In this document: positions 1 to 6,788 of the stretch, piece after piece
Position numbering within the stretch: the stretch's first letter is position 1
Layout: every line of letters starts with the position of its first letter
Assembly (NCBI GenBank): GCA_900543295.1
Contig: UQQY01000012.1
Span: 1-22,031 of the forward strand
Reading direction: 5' to 3'
DNA from: an uncultured Oscillospiraceae bacterium
GTDB lineage: Bacteria > Bacillota > Clostridia > Oscillospirales > Ruminococcaceae
DNA: 22,031 bases
Translations under genes and position numbers: made by a program
Notes under the pieces: model-generated
Database searches by the model: none
The model's input: only the letters and a program-made list of their open reading frames with translations
What the model was told of the DNA's origin: nothing

Positions 1-228
1 CAGGGAATGCAGTCCGGCGTAGCGGCGGTTATTGCAGATGTTGTCTTTTCTATGGCAAGCGGCGTTGTAAAAGAGAAAAAATGGCTGCCGGTAATCATTA
101 TGGCCGGTGTCTTTATTGCAAGCTACTTTTTCGGCGTCAACGTCATTCTTCTGATTCTGATCTGCGGTATCATTGGCGCCGTATCCTCCTATTTTGAAGC
201 AAAAAGCAGAAAGGAGCGCGGCGCATGA
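1..228 (+). CDS. Chromate transporter, first half-size subunit (partial, 3' end)
   Basis: The reading frame is open from the window edge and ends at TGA 226-228, so only the last 75 codons are present. What remains is two hydrophobic stretches (around the VIIMAGVFIASYFF and VILLILICGIIGAV segments) and a basic tail ending KSRKERGA. By itself this is weak, but the next gene starts inside its stop codon (ATGA overlap) and is clearly a CHR-domain protein. Short-chain CHR transporters are usually encoded as adjacent pairs of about 190 residues, each half making one domain of the complex. I therefore infer that this is the partner half. The family exports chromate or takes part in sulfate-like anion transport; the substrate here is not shown by sequence. 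Confidence 0.8.
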   Translation, partial: QGMQSGVAAVIADVVFSMASGVVKEKKWLPVIIMAGVFIASYFFGVNVILLILICGIIGAVSSYFEAKSRKERGA

Positions 229-803
229 TCTATCTTGAGCTATTCTGGAGCTTTTTTCAGGTAGGGCTGTTCAGCATTGGCGGCGGTTATGCCGCTATGC
301 CGCTGATACAGGCGCAGGTTGTGGATCAGCACGGCTGGCTATCTTTGAGCGAATTTATCGACGTCATTACCATATCTCAGATGACGCCTGGTCCGATCGG
401 CATCAACTCCGCAACCTTTGTCGGCATCAAAATAGCGGGCATCGGCGGCGCGCTGGTCGCAACGCTCGGCTGCGTTCTCCCCTCCTGTATTATCGTTTTA
501 ACACTGGCACATTTTTATTTTAAATATCAAAGTCTCACAGCAGTACGCGGTATATTAAACGGTCTTCGTCCGGCAGTCGTCGCCATGATTGCTTCGGCAG
601 GGCTTTCTATTCTGTTAAACGCCTCCTTTTCTGGCGGCGTGTTTCCCTCTTCGCTTGCCGATGTAAGCTGGATTGGTATTTGTCTGTTTCTCGCGGCATT
701 TGTCGTTCTGCGGAAATGGAAGCCCAATCCAATCTGGGTTATGCTGGGCTGCGGCATACTCGGCATGTTTCTGTTTCGATTTTTCGGTATACCGGGACAA
801 TAA
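225..803 (+). CDS. Chromate transporter, second half-size subunit (CHR domain)
   Basis: This 192-residue, very hydrophobic protein has the CHR-domain signature near its N-terminus: FxxGLFSIGGGYAAMPL at about residues 10-27, followed by a TPGPIGINSATFVG block at about 55-68. Its length fits one half of a short-chain CHR pair. The ATG at 225 overlaps the stop of the previous gene, and AAAGGAG lies 8 bases upstream, so the two halves are translationally coupled. Five to six membrane segments are visible. It probably works as a membrane complex with the upstream product for anion (chromate-type) export. A bidirectional terminator follows about 85 bases after the stop. No regulator of the chr type is next to it. 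Assignment to the family is firm; chromate as natural substrate is not. Confidence 0.9.
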   Translation: MIYLELFWSFFQVGLFSIGGGYAAMPLIQAQVVDQHGWLSLSEFIDVITISQMTPGPIGINSATFVGIKIAGIGGALVATLGCVLPSCIIVLTLAHFYFKYQSLTAVRGILNGLRPAVVAMIASAGLSILLNASFSGGVFPSSLADVSWIGICLFLAAFVVLRKWKPNPIWVMLGCGILGMFLFRFFGIPGQ

Positions 804-887
804 GCTGAAATCAAGCGCTGCGTCTTTGACTGTTAAAGAAAGGCGGTTCACTTTTTAGTAAGACCACATAAGGGAGTTTTTATATAG

Positions 888-930
888 AAAAACGGTGTAA
901 CTCAGTAATGATGAGGTACGCCGTTTTTTT
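888..930. terminator. Bidirectional intrinsic terminator between chr genes and TetR gene
   Basis: A stem pairs 888-899 (AAAAACGGTGTA) with 917-928 (TACGCCGTTTTT) with one G-U pair. It is extended by CTCA 901-904 pairing with TGAG 912-915, leaving a 7-base loop. A run of T follows on the + strand (924-930) and a run of A precedes on the other side, so it can end both the chromate transporter transcript and the opposing TetR transcript. Confidence 0.8.
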
Positions 931-965
931 ATTTTTGGAAAGTGTCAATACAGTTTCCCTGCTTG

Positions 966-1583
966 TTACGGTATGCGATATTTTCCCGTACTGTTTGGCG
1001 CATGGAGAACGCAGCGCCCAATAACAGCGATTATATGATCTATTTCGTCCACACAATCTCCCTTCATCCACTGGGTAATAATTGCCATTAAGCCGCTAAT
1101 ATAAAATGACATAATATACTTTCGGTCTTGGGGCGGCACTTGATACCGCTCTAATATCGGCATAAAGACAAATGAGAACATTTTATCGTAGTTTTCTTCC
1201 AGCCGCAAAGTTTCTGCATTTTGGATTGCCGTATGAAATAAACGCCTGTGTTCTTTTATAAAATGGAGATATGGCATAAGGTATTTTGGCGTCACCAAAG
1301 TCAATTCATCAATCGGGCAGTTACGCAAATTGATCACAATGTCATTAGAGATTTGCTGCTGATTCATATAATCAAGAAACTGCTTGTTTATATACTCTAC
1401 GCTCTCAGATAGCAAATCTCCGATCTTTTCATAATGGAGATAGAAAGTTGAGCGGTTTACCCTCGCCTTTTCGCAAATTTCTTTTACCGTAATATAGGAG
1501 AAATCTTTCTTTTCAAGGATTTCCAAAAATGCCTGATCCATTTTAAGAGCAGTATTAAAATATTTGCTTTCGGACTTATTCAC
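966..1583 (-). CDS. TetR/AcrR-family transcriptional regulator
   Basis: This 205-residue protein has a typical N-terminal TetR DNA-binding domain. The helix-turn-helix is ITVKEICEKARVNRSTFYLHY at about residues 31-51, followed by a helical ligand/dimer domain with no recognisable specificity. It starts with GTG at 1583, inside the end of the upstream membrane-protein gene (stop 1576-1578), with GAGGGTGG a few bases upstream. An internal ATG at 1541 lacks a ribosome site. It is the last gene of a three-gene unit after two membrane proteins, an arrangement common for self-repressing efflux or stress cassettes. A 28-bp palindrome overlapping the -35 of the cassette promoter (2889-2916) is the obvious candidate operator. 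Base composition is AT-rich compared with the rest of the window. The ligand is unknown. Confidence 0.9.
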   Translation of the reverse strand: MNKSESKYFNTALKMDQAFLEILEKKDFSYITVKEICEKARVNRSTFYLHYEKIGDLLSESVEYINKQFLDYMNQQQISNDIVINLRNCPIDELTLVTPKYLMPYLHFIKEHRRLFHTAIQNAETLRLEENYDKMFSFVFMPILERYQVPPQDRKYIMSFYISGLMAIITQWMKGDCVDEIDHIIAVIGRCVLHAPNSTGKYRIP

Positions 1584-2478
1584 TCGTAACCACCCTCTTT
1601 CTCTTGATTGATGCCTTAATTATCATATACACAGCAATGATCACAACTGTACCGTACACGAAGCTGCCCGTCAGTGTGTTCATCAGTTTTCTATATTCTT
1701 CTCCATTTGTAGAAAAGGCGGAAATCATTGCAGTTTGCAAGCCAAGGACCGACATCATAGCCGACACAAAATTGAGCATCTTTGCCGCAGACAATATAGG
1801 GCTGCCCAACTTCTTAAATTTCACAAGATTGCCGATCGACATCCCCATAGTACAAAAGGTATAAAGGGCAGACAAATAAATAACATATCCCGGATAAGAA
1901 AAGCCGGAATTCGTTTTTATCATGAGCCATATCATTCCGCCCATAGGGATATTTAATAAGAATAGGAACCGCGCAATTTTCCTGTAGCAGCTATATTCAT
2001 ATAAGTCAGCCTTCGCATCTCGGTTTTTGAAAGCTACAATAAGATAAGCTCTCATTCCGCAAAGTACGAAATGATAGACAGCTATTGAAATAAACCAAAT
2101 GGATGAATACATAATCCCCGTTAGAATGCGAAACAGAGCGTACAAAAGGTTTACCGTCATTCCCTGACAAATACTGACTCTGCCTTTGAAAGACAGATCC
2201 GTTAAGTAACGGTTAACGGCAGCATGGGATGACAGCTTTTTAACTGCTTTACTGCCTGAAATATGCTTCTTAATACGCCTAAAGCATCGCGATAACGCAG
2301 CAACTAAAATAACAAGAGAGTAAGCCGACATACTGTAAATCAAGTACGTCGGCCAACTCTCTTGTTTTCCCACTGCAAAGATGAAAATGAGCGCAATAAA
2401 TACTACCGGCGGAAGAAAATACAATACTTCCTTCGGCGGGTATAATAGCTTTCTCAAAATCGCCTTCGCCTGTTTCAT
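1576..2478 (-). CDS. Multi-pass membrane protein of unknown function
   Basis: About 300 residues with seven or eight hydrophobic segments, starting around VLYFLPPVVFIALIFIFAVG and ending with TVVIIAVYMIIKAS before a basic tail (KRKRVVTSE). No transporter or enzyme motif is recognisable. I chose ATG 2478; a GTG at 2484 in the same frame is the alternative. Either start overlaps or abuts the stop of the preceding small membrane protein at 2481, so the two are translationally coupled. The downstream TetR gene overlaps its 3' end. The context suggests a TetR-controlled membrane function (export or envelope stress), but nothing in the sequence identifies a substrate. GC content is visibly lower than in the operons to the right. 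Confidence 0.75.
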   Translation of the reverse strand: MKQAKAILRKLLYPPKEVLYFLPPVVFIALIFIFAVGKQESWPTYLIYSMSAYSLVILVAALSRCFRRIKKHISGSKAVKKLSSHAAVNRYLTDLSFKGRVSICQGMTVNLLYALFRILTGIMYSSIWFISIAVYHFVLCGMRAYLIVAFKNRDAKADLYEYSCYRKIARFLFLLNIPMGGMIWLMIKTNSGFSYPGYVIYLSALYTFCTMGMSIGNLVKFKKLGSPILSAAKMLNFVSAMMSVLGLQTAMISAFSTNGEEYRKLMNTLTGSFVYGTVVIIAVYMIIKASIKRKRVVTSE

Positions 2479-2480
2479 AA

Positions 2481-2831
2481 TCACTTCTCACTGATTTCTT
2501 TAGCAAGCTGCATAATCTCAAAAGCATACTTTTGCTTGCCTTTCGCCAAAAACTTCTCATAAATCGGATAATTCACACCCATACAGAACAGACCGATCAT
2601 TCCGATCATGACACCAAGGACAAACATAGTAGTTCCGCTGCCGATTACCTTCATTGACAGGCACATTCCCACCCCTGTTACCAATGCGGCAATAATGCCA
2701 AAGGTATAGGTGAAAATGGTTGCAGGTAATTTAGCACGAGCATCCAATTTGCGAAGCATCACTACCTTAGAAGTATCCTTTGGCGCATATTCGTTTGCGA
2801 GCTGTTCTGCGTAAATTTTGTCTGTGTTCAT
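2481..2831 (-). CDS. Small two-TM membrane protein of unknown function
   Basis: 116 residues with a hydrophilic N-terminus of about 33 residues, two membrane segments (about TIFTYTFGIIAALVTGVGMC and MFVLGVMIGMIGLFCMGVNY), and a Lys-rich, helical C-terminal tail. It is the first gene of the TetR cassette. The ATG at 2831 is preceded by AAAGGAGG at a spacing of 9, and a -10 TATAAT lies just upstream. Its stop overlaps the start region of the larger membrane protein, so the two may form one complex with this protein as the accessory subunit. I do not recognise a characterised family. Confidence 0.8.
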   Translation of the reverse strand: MNTDKIYAEQLANEYAPKDTSKVVMLRKLDARAKLPATIFTYTFGIIAALVTGVGMCLSMKVIGSGTTMFVLGVMIGMIGLFCMGVNYPIYEKFLAKGKQKYAFEIMQLAKEISEK

Positions 2832-2861
2832 AGCTTATAGCCTCCTTTATTTGATGATTTT

Positions 2862-2890
2862 ATTATAACGGAAGCAAAAGTCCAACTGAA
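2862..2890 (-). promoter_or_regulatory. Promoter of the TetR cassette
   Basis: Read on the - strand, a consensus -10 TATAAT (2862-2867) has a weak -35 TTCAGT (2885-2890) at a 17-base spacing. The -10 is about 30 bases upstream of the first start codon, just before AAAGGAGG. The weak -35 abuts and overlaps the palindrome at 2889-2916. Confidence 0.6.
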
Positions 2891-2916
2891 CAACACGAAT
2901 CGCATTTTGTGTTGTT
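2889..2916. promoter_or_regulatory. Candidate TetR operator (28-bp palindrome)
   Basis: Perfect 8-base arms AACAACAC (2889-2896) and GTGTTGTT (2909-2916) flank a 12-base centre in which two further symmetric A/T positions match. Length and symmetry fit TetR-family operators. It overlaps the -35 of the cassette promoter, so binding would block RNA polymerase. It is not followed by a T-run on either strand and lies outside any transcript end, so a terminator is unlikely. The link to the TetR protein encoded in the same unit is inference. Confidence 0.6.
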
Positions 2917-3026
2917 TATTAAAATCTTCTTATAGAGTTGCCGTACAAATATTATAGCGCTTTATCTTGATAAAACTTACTGTTATGCCACTTAATAAAC
3001 GTGCAACTTGGGGGAGTTTAAATATG
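2917..3026. other. Intergenic stretch without a convincing gene
   Basis: AT-rich sequence between the candidate operator and the patatin-gene terminator. On the + strand it holds weak promoter-like words (TTGATA near 2974, TTAATA near 2992) and a GGGGGAG-like ribosome site before a 9-codon frame at 3024 that runs into the terminator hairpin. I see no conserved structure or credible gene here. Confidence 0.4.
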
Positions 3027-3065
3027 AAAAAACGCCGAGAAAAGTATTTCTAACTTCCCCGGCGC
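3027..3065 (-). terminator. Intrinsic terminator of the oppA-like/popT/patatin operon
   Basis: On the - strand, CGCCG plus a GGGAAGT arm pairs with ACTTTTCT plus CGGCG (outer arms 3033-3037 and 3060-3064) through several G-U pairs and one bulge. It is followed directly by six T (3027-3032). It lies about 110 bases past the patatin stop codon. Confidence 0.7.
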
Positions 3066-3173
3066 CTTTCGCCTCCGCAATGCCCATAGGCTATGTTTGA
3101 TTATGTTTTCAAATTACTTCCTTATGTGGCGTTAGCATTTAGCGAACCGCCTTTTACATTTTTCAAAGCCATT

Positions 3174-4079
3174 TTAATCTTGCAAATATTTATGCAGCGA
3201 ATTCATCTGCCGCTTTGCATCTTCATAGCCGAGATAATAAAGCGCACCGAGCTTTTCCATGTCTTTTTCCAGCCGTCCGACTGTTACCGGCTTTGAGGGC
3301 GCAATCACAAAAATACGTCCCTCTTTTTGCAGCCGCTCTATTTCGTCGCATTGTTTGTTGTAATCCTGCGCACTTCTGCCAAGCGCCTCGGCAAATTCCG
3401 GATACCGGCGGTACACTCGCTTTGCAAGTCTGACACTTTTCTCCTTAACCGGTTTGCGGAAAGACGGATGCTGCGTTTTTACCACGACAATTTTTTCAAA
3501 ATTATTGTCAAGCGCCCATTGATATGGAATCTTGCAGCAGCATCCGCCGTCCAAATAAGGGATTTCATCTATCATAACAGGCTTCGAGAGATAAGGCATG
3601 GATGCAGAAGCTCGAATCGCCTGCATAATATCGCTGCACTTTCCCTTCTCAAAATAGGTTGTCTCTCCGGTTTTGCAGTTTGCCGCAACCGCAATAAAGC
3701 GCCGGTTCGGCTCCATAAAGCGTGCACGGTCGAACGGATCGTCCCGCTCAAGCGTTTCAAAGGCAAAATCAAAGCCGATCACGCCGTGATTATTCCGCAG
3801 CGCCCTTGCACCAACATACCGGCTGTCATGACGATAGCGCAGATTGATGCGTGCAGACCGCCCTATCTGTCCCGAAACATAGGTTGCACCATTCAGCGCG
3901 CCGGCCGATACGCCGATTGTGCAGCGAAAATTCAAGTCAGCTTCCATCAATGCGTCCAAAACACCTTCGCCGTAAACGCCGCGGAAAGCGCCGCCCTCTA
4001 ACACGATACAGCCCTCTGTCAGCCGGTCGGCCGCCTCTCCCTTAGGGAGACGGTCAATGCCCGAATAAACCTTTTCCAT
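3174..4079 (-). CDS. Patatin-like phospholipase (YjjU-type esterase)
   Basis: The 301-residue protein carries all patatin-fold hallmarks: the glycine-rich oxyanion loop GGAFRG at residues 29-34, the nucleophile elbow GVSAG at 56-60 (Ser58), and the DGG motif at 177-179 (Asp177), giving the Ser/Asp dyad. The length and a C-terminal helical region of about 100 residues match the bacterial YjjU-like (COG4667) branch. No signal peptide is present, so it acts in the cytoplasm or at the inner membrane face, hydrolysing acyl esters of lipids; the true substrate is unknown. It lies 26 bases downstream of popT and is the last gene before a terminator. AAAGGGA about 10 bases upstream supports the ATG at 4079. 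Coupling to a lipid-carrier transporter suggests a lipid-maintenance role, which is inference. Confidence 0.9.
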   Translation of the reverse strand: MEKVYSGIDRLPKGEAADRLTEGCIVLEGGAFRGVYGEGVLDALMEADLNFRCTIGVSAGALNGATYVSGQIGRSARINLRYRHDSRYVGARALRNNHGVIGFDFAFETLERDDPFDRARFMEPNRRFIAVAANCKTGETTYFEKGKCSDIMQAIRASASMPYLSKPVMIDEIPYLDGGCCCKIPYQWALDNNFEKIVVVKTQHPSFRKPVKEKSVRLAKRVYRRYPEFAEALGRSAQDYNKQCDEIERLQKEGRIFVIAPSKPVTVGRLEKDMEKLGALYYLGYEDAKRQMNSLHKYLQD

Positions 4080-4105
4080 CTTTAAAACTTCCCTTTGCCG
4101 TTCAA

Positions 4106-4978
4106 TTATTCTTTTGGCGGCTCCGCAGCTTTTTTGGAAGCGGTCAGCTTTTCTTTCAGCTTATCGCTTGCAAAAACAAAGGATATTGTAATGCCTATAA
4201 GCAGAACCAGAATGCCAATTATAAGCTCCCATCCGCCGCGATAGGCGTCTGCTCCGCCAATCTTTTGAAAAATTGATGGAATGGAGCCGATCACAAAGCC
4301 GAAAATCGCCCAATAGGTCGCCCGGGGAAAACGCTTTAAAAGCCAGTCGATCAGCTTGGAACCGCCTAAAATACCGCCCAAAATACCGATTCCCACCGGA
4401 ATCAGCAGCAGAATATTCATTTTTGCAATCGCAGTGGTAATGGTTTCGTACACGCCGAGCAGCAGCATAACAAAGCTTCCGCTCAAACCCGGAATAATCA
4501 TGCAGATTGCTGCCAGCGCCGCATAAAGCATTAGCTTGATAAAGACGAAAACGTCAAGCTCCCGAATCACTGTGCTTGTCCCCTCCGGCGTCAAAAACGC
4601 CATCACAAGCATGATAGCAAACGTAACGGCAAACGGGATCAGATTCCAAGCGCAAAAGCCGCCCGTGACCGATTTTTTTAACAGCATCGGAATGCTTCCG
4701 ACAATAACGCCGATAAAGAAAAAGTTTGTCGCCATATAGTAGTTGTCAAGCAGCCAGGTAAGCGCCTTGCTCAGAAGAACAATAGCCAAAACTGCGCCAA
4801 GTCCAATCGGAATCAGAAAAAGAATGCTCTTTTTAAATTCCTTTCGGATGTTGCTGACCGCCCCGATCAGACGGTCGAACACACCGCAGATTACAGCCAT
4901 TGTACCGCCGCTGACGCCTGGAATAATGTTGGCAAGTCCAATGATCATACCGATGATAAAAAGCTGAAACCACTCCAT
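4106..4978 (-). CDS. popT: DUF368 polyprenyl-phosphate transporter (PopT family)
   Basis: 290 residues, strongly hydrophobic, with the family signature GLANIIPGVSGGT at residues 14-26. A related second copy, IIPGLSGS, lies at 161-168, giving the internal two-fold repeat with re-entrant loops expected of DUF368. Members of this family (PopT) have been shown to recycle undecaprenyl phosphate across the cytoplasmic membrane for peptidoglycan and other wall polymers. The ATG at 4978 has AAGGAG 8 bases upstream. It lies 18 bases after the stop of an OppA-like lipoprotein gene and 26 bases before a patatin gene, so the three form one transcript. The short hydrophilic C-terminus (KLKEKLTASKKAAEPPKE) is cytoplasmic by the positive-inside rule. 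Family assignment is firm; specific lipid use is by family knowledge. Confidence 0.9.
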   Translation of the reverse strand: MEWFQLFIIGMIIGLANIIPGVSGGTMAVICGVFDRLIGAVSNIRKEFKKSILFLIPIGLGAVLAIVLLSKALTWLLDNYYMATNFFFIGVIVGSIPMLLKKSVTGGFCAWNLIPFAVTFAIMLVMAFLTPEGTSTVIRELDVFVFIKLMLYAALAAICMIIPGLSGSFVMLLLGVYETITTAIAKMNILLLIPVGIGILGGILGGSKLIDWLLKRFPRATYWAIFGFVIGSIPSIFQKIGGADAYRGGWELIIGILVLLIGITISFVFASDKLKEKLTASKKAAEPPKE

Positions 4979-4996
4979 AAATACTGCTCCTTTGAT

Positions 4997-6616
4997 TTAT
5001 GAGAACTGTACGCCGGAAAGCATAACCGTTCCTGTACTACTATCGTAAAAAATCCCGTTCGTATCGCGCCGCATGACAAAGGCGTCCGTTTGATAAAAAA
5101 GAGGCAGGAAAACCCCGTCGCTTAAAATCTGCTGTTCTGCACTCCGGCATTTTGAAACAGCCTCCTGCACAGTCTGCGCAGAAGACACGTCCGAAAGCAG
5201 CGAATCAACCTGTGCATTTTGATAACCGGAGGTGTTTTCAGAAGAATCCGAAACAAACAGCGTAAGATAGGAGAGAGCGCTGTTGTCCGCGGCCGTATAA
5301 TAAACCGCCGCCATATCGTAATCACCAGAAGCAATCCTGCTGCGGTATTCCGAAGCGCTCACTGTCTCCACACTGATATATAGGGAAAGATCCCGCTGAA
5401 GCAGTTGAGAGACCTGTAAAAAGTACGGCGTAACATCCTGCTCTGCATCCTTGTTTATCAAAAGGGTCATCCCGTTGATTGCAGATCGTCCAATCTCAGA
5501 TAAGCCCTGACTATACAAGGCTTCTCCAGACGGTATGTCTATACTGACGCCCGAAGTATGCCCATCCGCCGCATAAGCTATGCCGAACATAGCCGCACTG
5601 TCCGGCACAAGCGTATCCGCCGTTTTCAGATAAGAAGGCAGAATCGGCTCATAGGCACTGCGGTCGAAGCACTGCGCAATTCCCCGCCGGATATTAGCGT
5701 TCGCCAGCGTATCCTTTTTGGTATTCAACAAAATTCCCCATGTGCCGCTTTCGATCCATGCGACCTGATATTCTTCTTCCGGCAAAGCGGAAGCCGCTTC
5801 ACCGGACAGCAGCATGGCGTCCACGGTTCCCTCTTTCAGGCGGTCTATATCAAGCCGCGTTTCCTTATCCGTTGTGATGCGCAGGCGAATCTGATCCGCA
5901 CTGACCTTGTCCGCATCATAGTATGCGCTGTTTTTTACCAGGCGGATCTGGGAAGAAGCGTCCCATGAGGAAATCCGATAAGCGCCGTTAGAGAGAATGG
6001 TATCTTTGTTCAGTCCATACCGGCCGCGCGTCTCCTCAAAAAAAGATTCGTTGCACGGCATGGCATAAGTAGTGGCCAGCAAATTTAAAAAATAATCGTT
6101 TGCCGATTGCAGGCGGAAAACAACCGTGCGGTCATTCTGTGCAAAAACGCCAAGACTTTCCTCGGAAAGCGTTCCATTGTTCACCTCTTCGGCATTCTCA
6201 ATGCAGAAAAACCGCGACGCAGCAGCGGAGCCGGTATCCGGCCGAAGCAAACGCCGGAAAGCAAATACAAAATCCTGCGCTGTTACCGGCGCAGACTGCT
6301 CATTTTTCTCCTCATCCAGATAAAACCACTGCGCATCCTCCCGAATCGTGACAGTATAGGTTTTTCCATCCTCTGAAACGCTCGTATCTTCGGCAAGCGC
6401 TTTCTGAACGTTTCCGTCCGAATCAATGTGATAAAGCCCCTGCATAATATGGCGCAGCAAAATAGCAGCATCCTGTGTGCTTGCATTCTGCGGATCGATA
6501 TTTTTAGGGCTTGCCGAAAGGTCATAGGCCACCGATATGGTCTTTTTTTCCATGCTGCATGCCGCACAGGTGCAGATAAACAGCACGGCACAAAGCAAAA
6601 GAGCCATTTTTTTCAT
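4997..6616 (-). CDS. Oligopeptide-type solute-binding lipoprotein (SBP family 5)
   Basis: 539 residues. The N-terminus is a lipoprotein signal peptide (KKMALLLCAVLFIC) with a CAAC lipobox, so Cys20 should be lipidated; Cys rather than Leu at -3 is unusual. The body shows the OppA pattern, including SEDGKTYTVTIREDAQW and PVTAQDFVFAFRRLL blocks near residues 85-125 and a YQTDAFV C-terminal region. It would bind peptides or a similar ligand outside the membrane for an ABC importer. I chose ATG 6616 because GGGGGAG lies 8 bases upstream and the signal peptide begins there; upstream ATGs at 6664 and 6649 lie close to or before the predicted transcription start. No permease or ATPase gene is adjacent, so it is an orphan binding protein. 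It is the first gene of the popT-patatin operon. Confidence 0.88.
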   Translation of the reverse strand: MKKMALLLCAVLFICTCAACSMEKKTISVAYDLSASPKNIDPQNASTQDAAILLRHIMQGLYHIDSDGNVQKALAEDTSVSEDGKTYTVTIREDAQWFYLDEEKNEQSAPVTAQDFVFAFRRLLRPDTGSAAASRFFCIENAEEVNNGTLSEESLGVFAQNDRTVVFRLQSANDYFLNLLATTYAMPCNESFFEETRGRYGLNKDTILSNGAYRISSWDASSQIRLVKNSAYYDADKVSADQIRLRITTDKETRLDIDRLKEGTVDAMLLSGEAASALPEEEYQVAWIESGTWGILLNTKKDTLANANIRRGIAQCFDRSAYEPILPSYLKTADTLVPDSAAMFGIAYAADGHTSGVSIDIPSGEALYSQGLSEIGRSAINGMTLLINKDAEQDVTPYFLQVSQLLQRDLSLYISVETVSASEYRSRIASGDYDMAAVYYTAADNSALSYLTLFVSDSSENTSGYQNAQVDSLLSDVSSAQTVQEAVSKCRSAEQQILSDGVFLPLFYQTDAFVMRRDTNGIFYDSSTGTVMLSGVQFS

Positions 6617-6654
6617 TTTCGGCACTCCCCCTTCTTCATCATTTTCCATATGAT

Positions 6655-6683
6655 ATGATAGCATTTGTACGCCTCAATAACAA
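6655..6683 (-). promoter_or_regulatory. Promoter of the oppA-like/popT/patatin operon
   Basis: On the - strand, -35 TTGTTA (6678-6683) and -10 TATCAT (6655-6660) are separated by exactly 17 bases. The transcript would start near 6648, about 30 bases upstream of the chosen start codon, leaving room for the GGGGGAG ribosome site. Confidence 0.6.
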
Positions 6684-6723
6684 TGAATATTCCGTAAAAC
6701 TTGAGTAAATACGAATTTCAGAC

Positions 6724-6764
6724 AAAAAGGGACGTCCGCCCGAAAGCAGACGTTCCCTTTTAAA
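6724..6764 (-). terminator. Intrinsic terminator of the pseudokinase gene
   Basis: AAAAAGGGA-CGTC (from 6724) pairs with GACGTTCCCTTTT (to 6761) with one bulge and one mismatch, around a CCGAAAG-type loop. On the - strand the stem is followed by TTTTT. A/T runs on both sides mean it could also work on the + strand, but no + strand gene ends here. Confidence 0.75.
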
Positions 6765-6788
6765 AGACGCAAACAGGACAATTCTATG

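Noticed and set aside
1..803. Chromate transporter split by a frameshift
   Set aside because: The two halves meet at a clean ATGA overlap with a good ribosome site, and short-chain CHR transporters are normally encoded as two genes.
3024..3053. Nine-codon frame (MKKRREKYF) with a GGGGGAG-like ribosome site on the + strand
   Set aside because: It lies entirely in the terminator hairpin of the opposite-strand operon, has no downstream + strand gene to regulate and only weak promoter words upstream.
3327..4001. 224-codon open frame on the + strand
   Set aside because: It is antisense to the patatin gene, whose catalytic motifs are all in place; the frame's translation is Arg/His-rich and has no recognisable domain.
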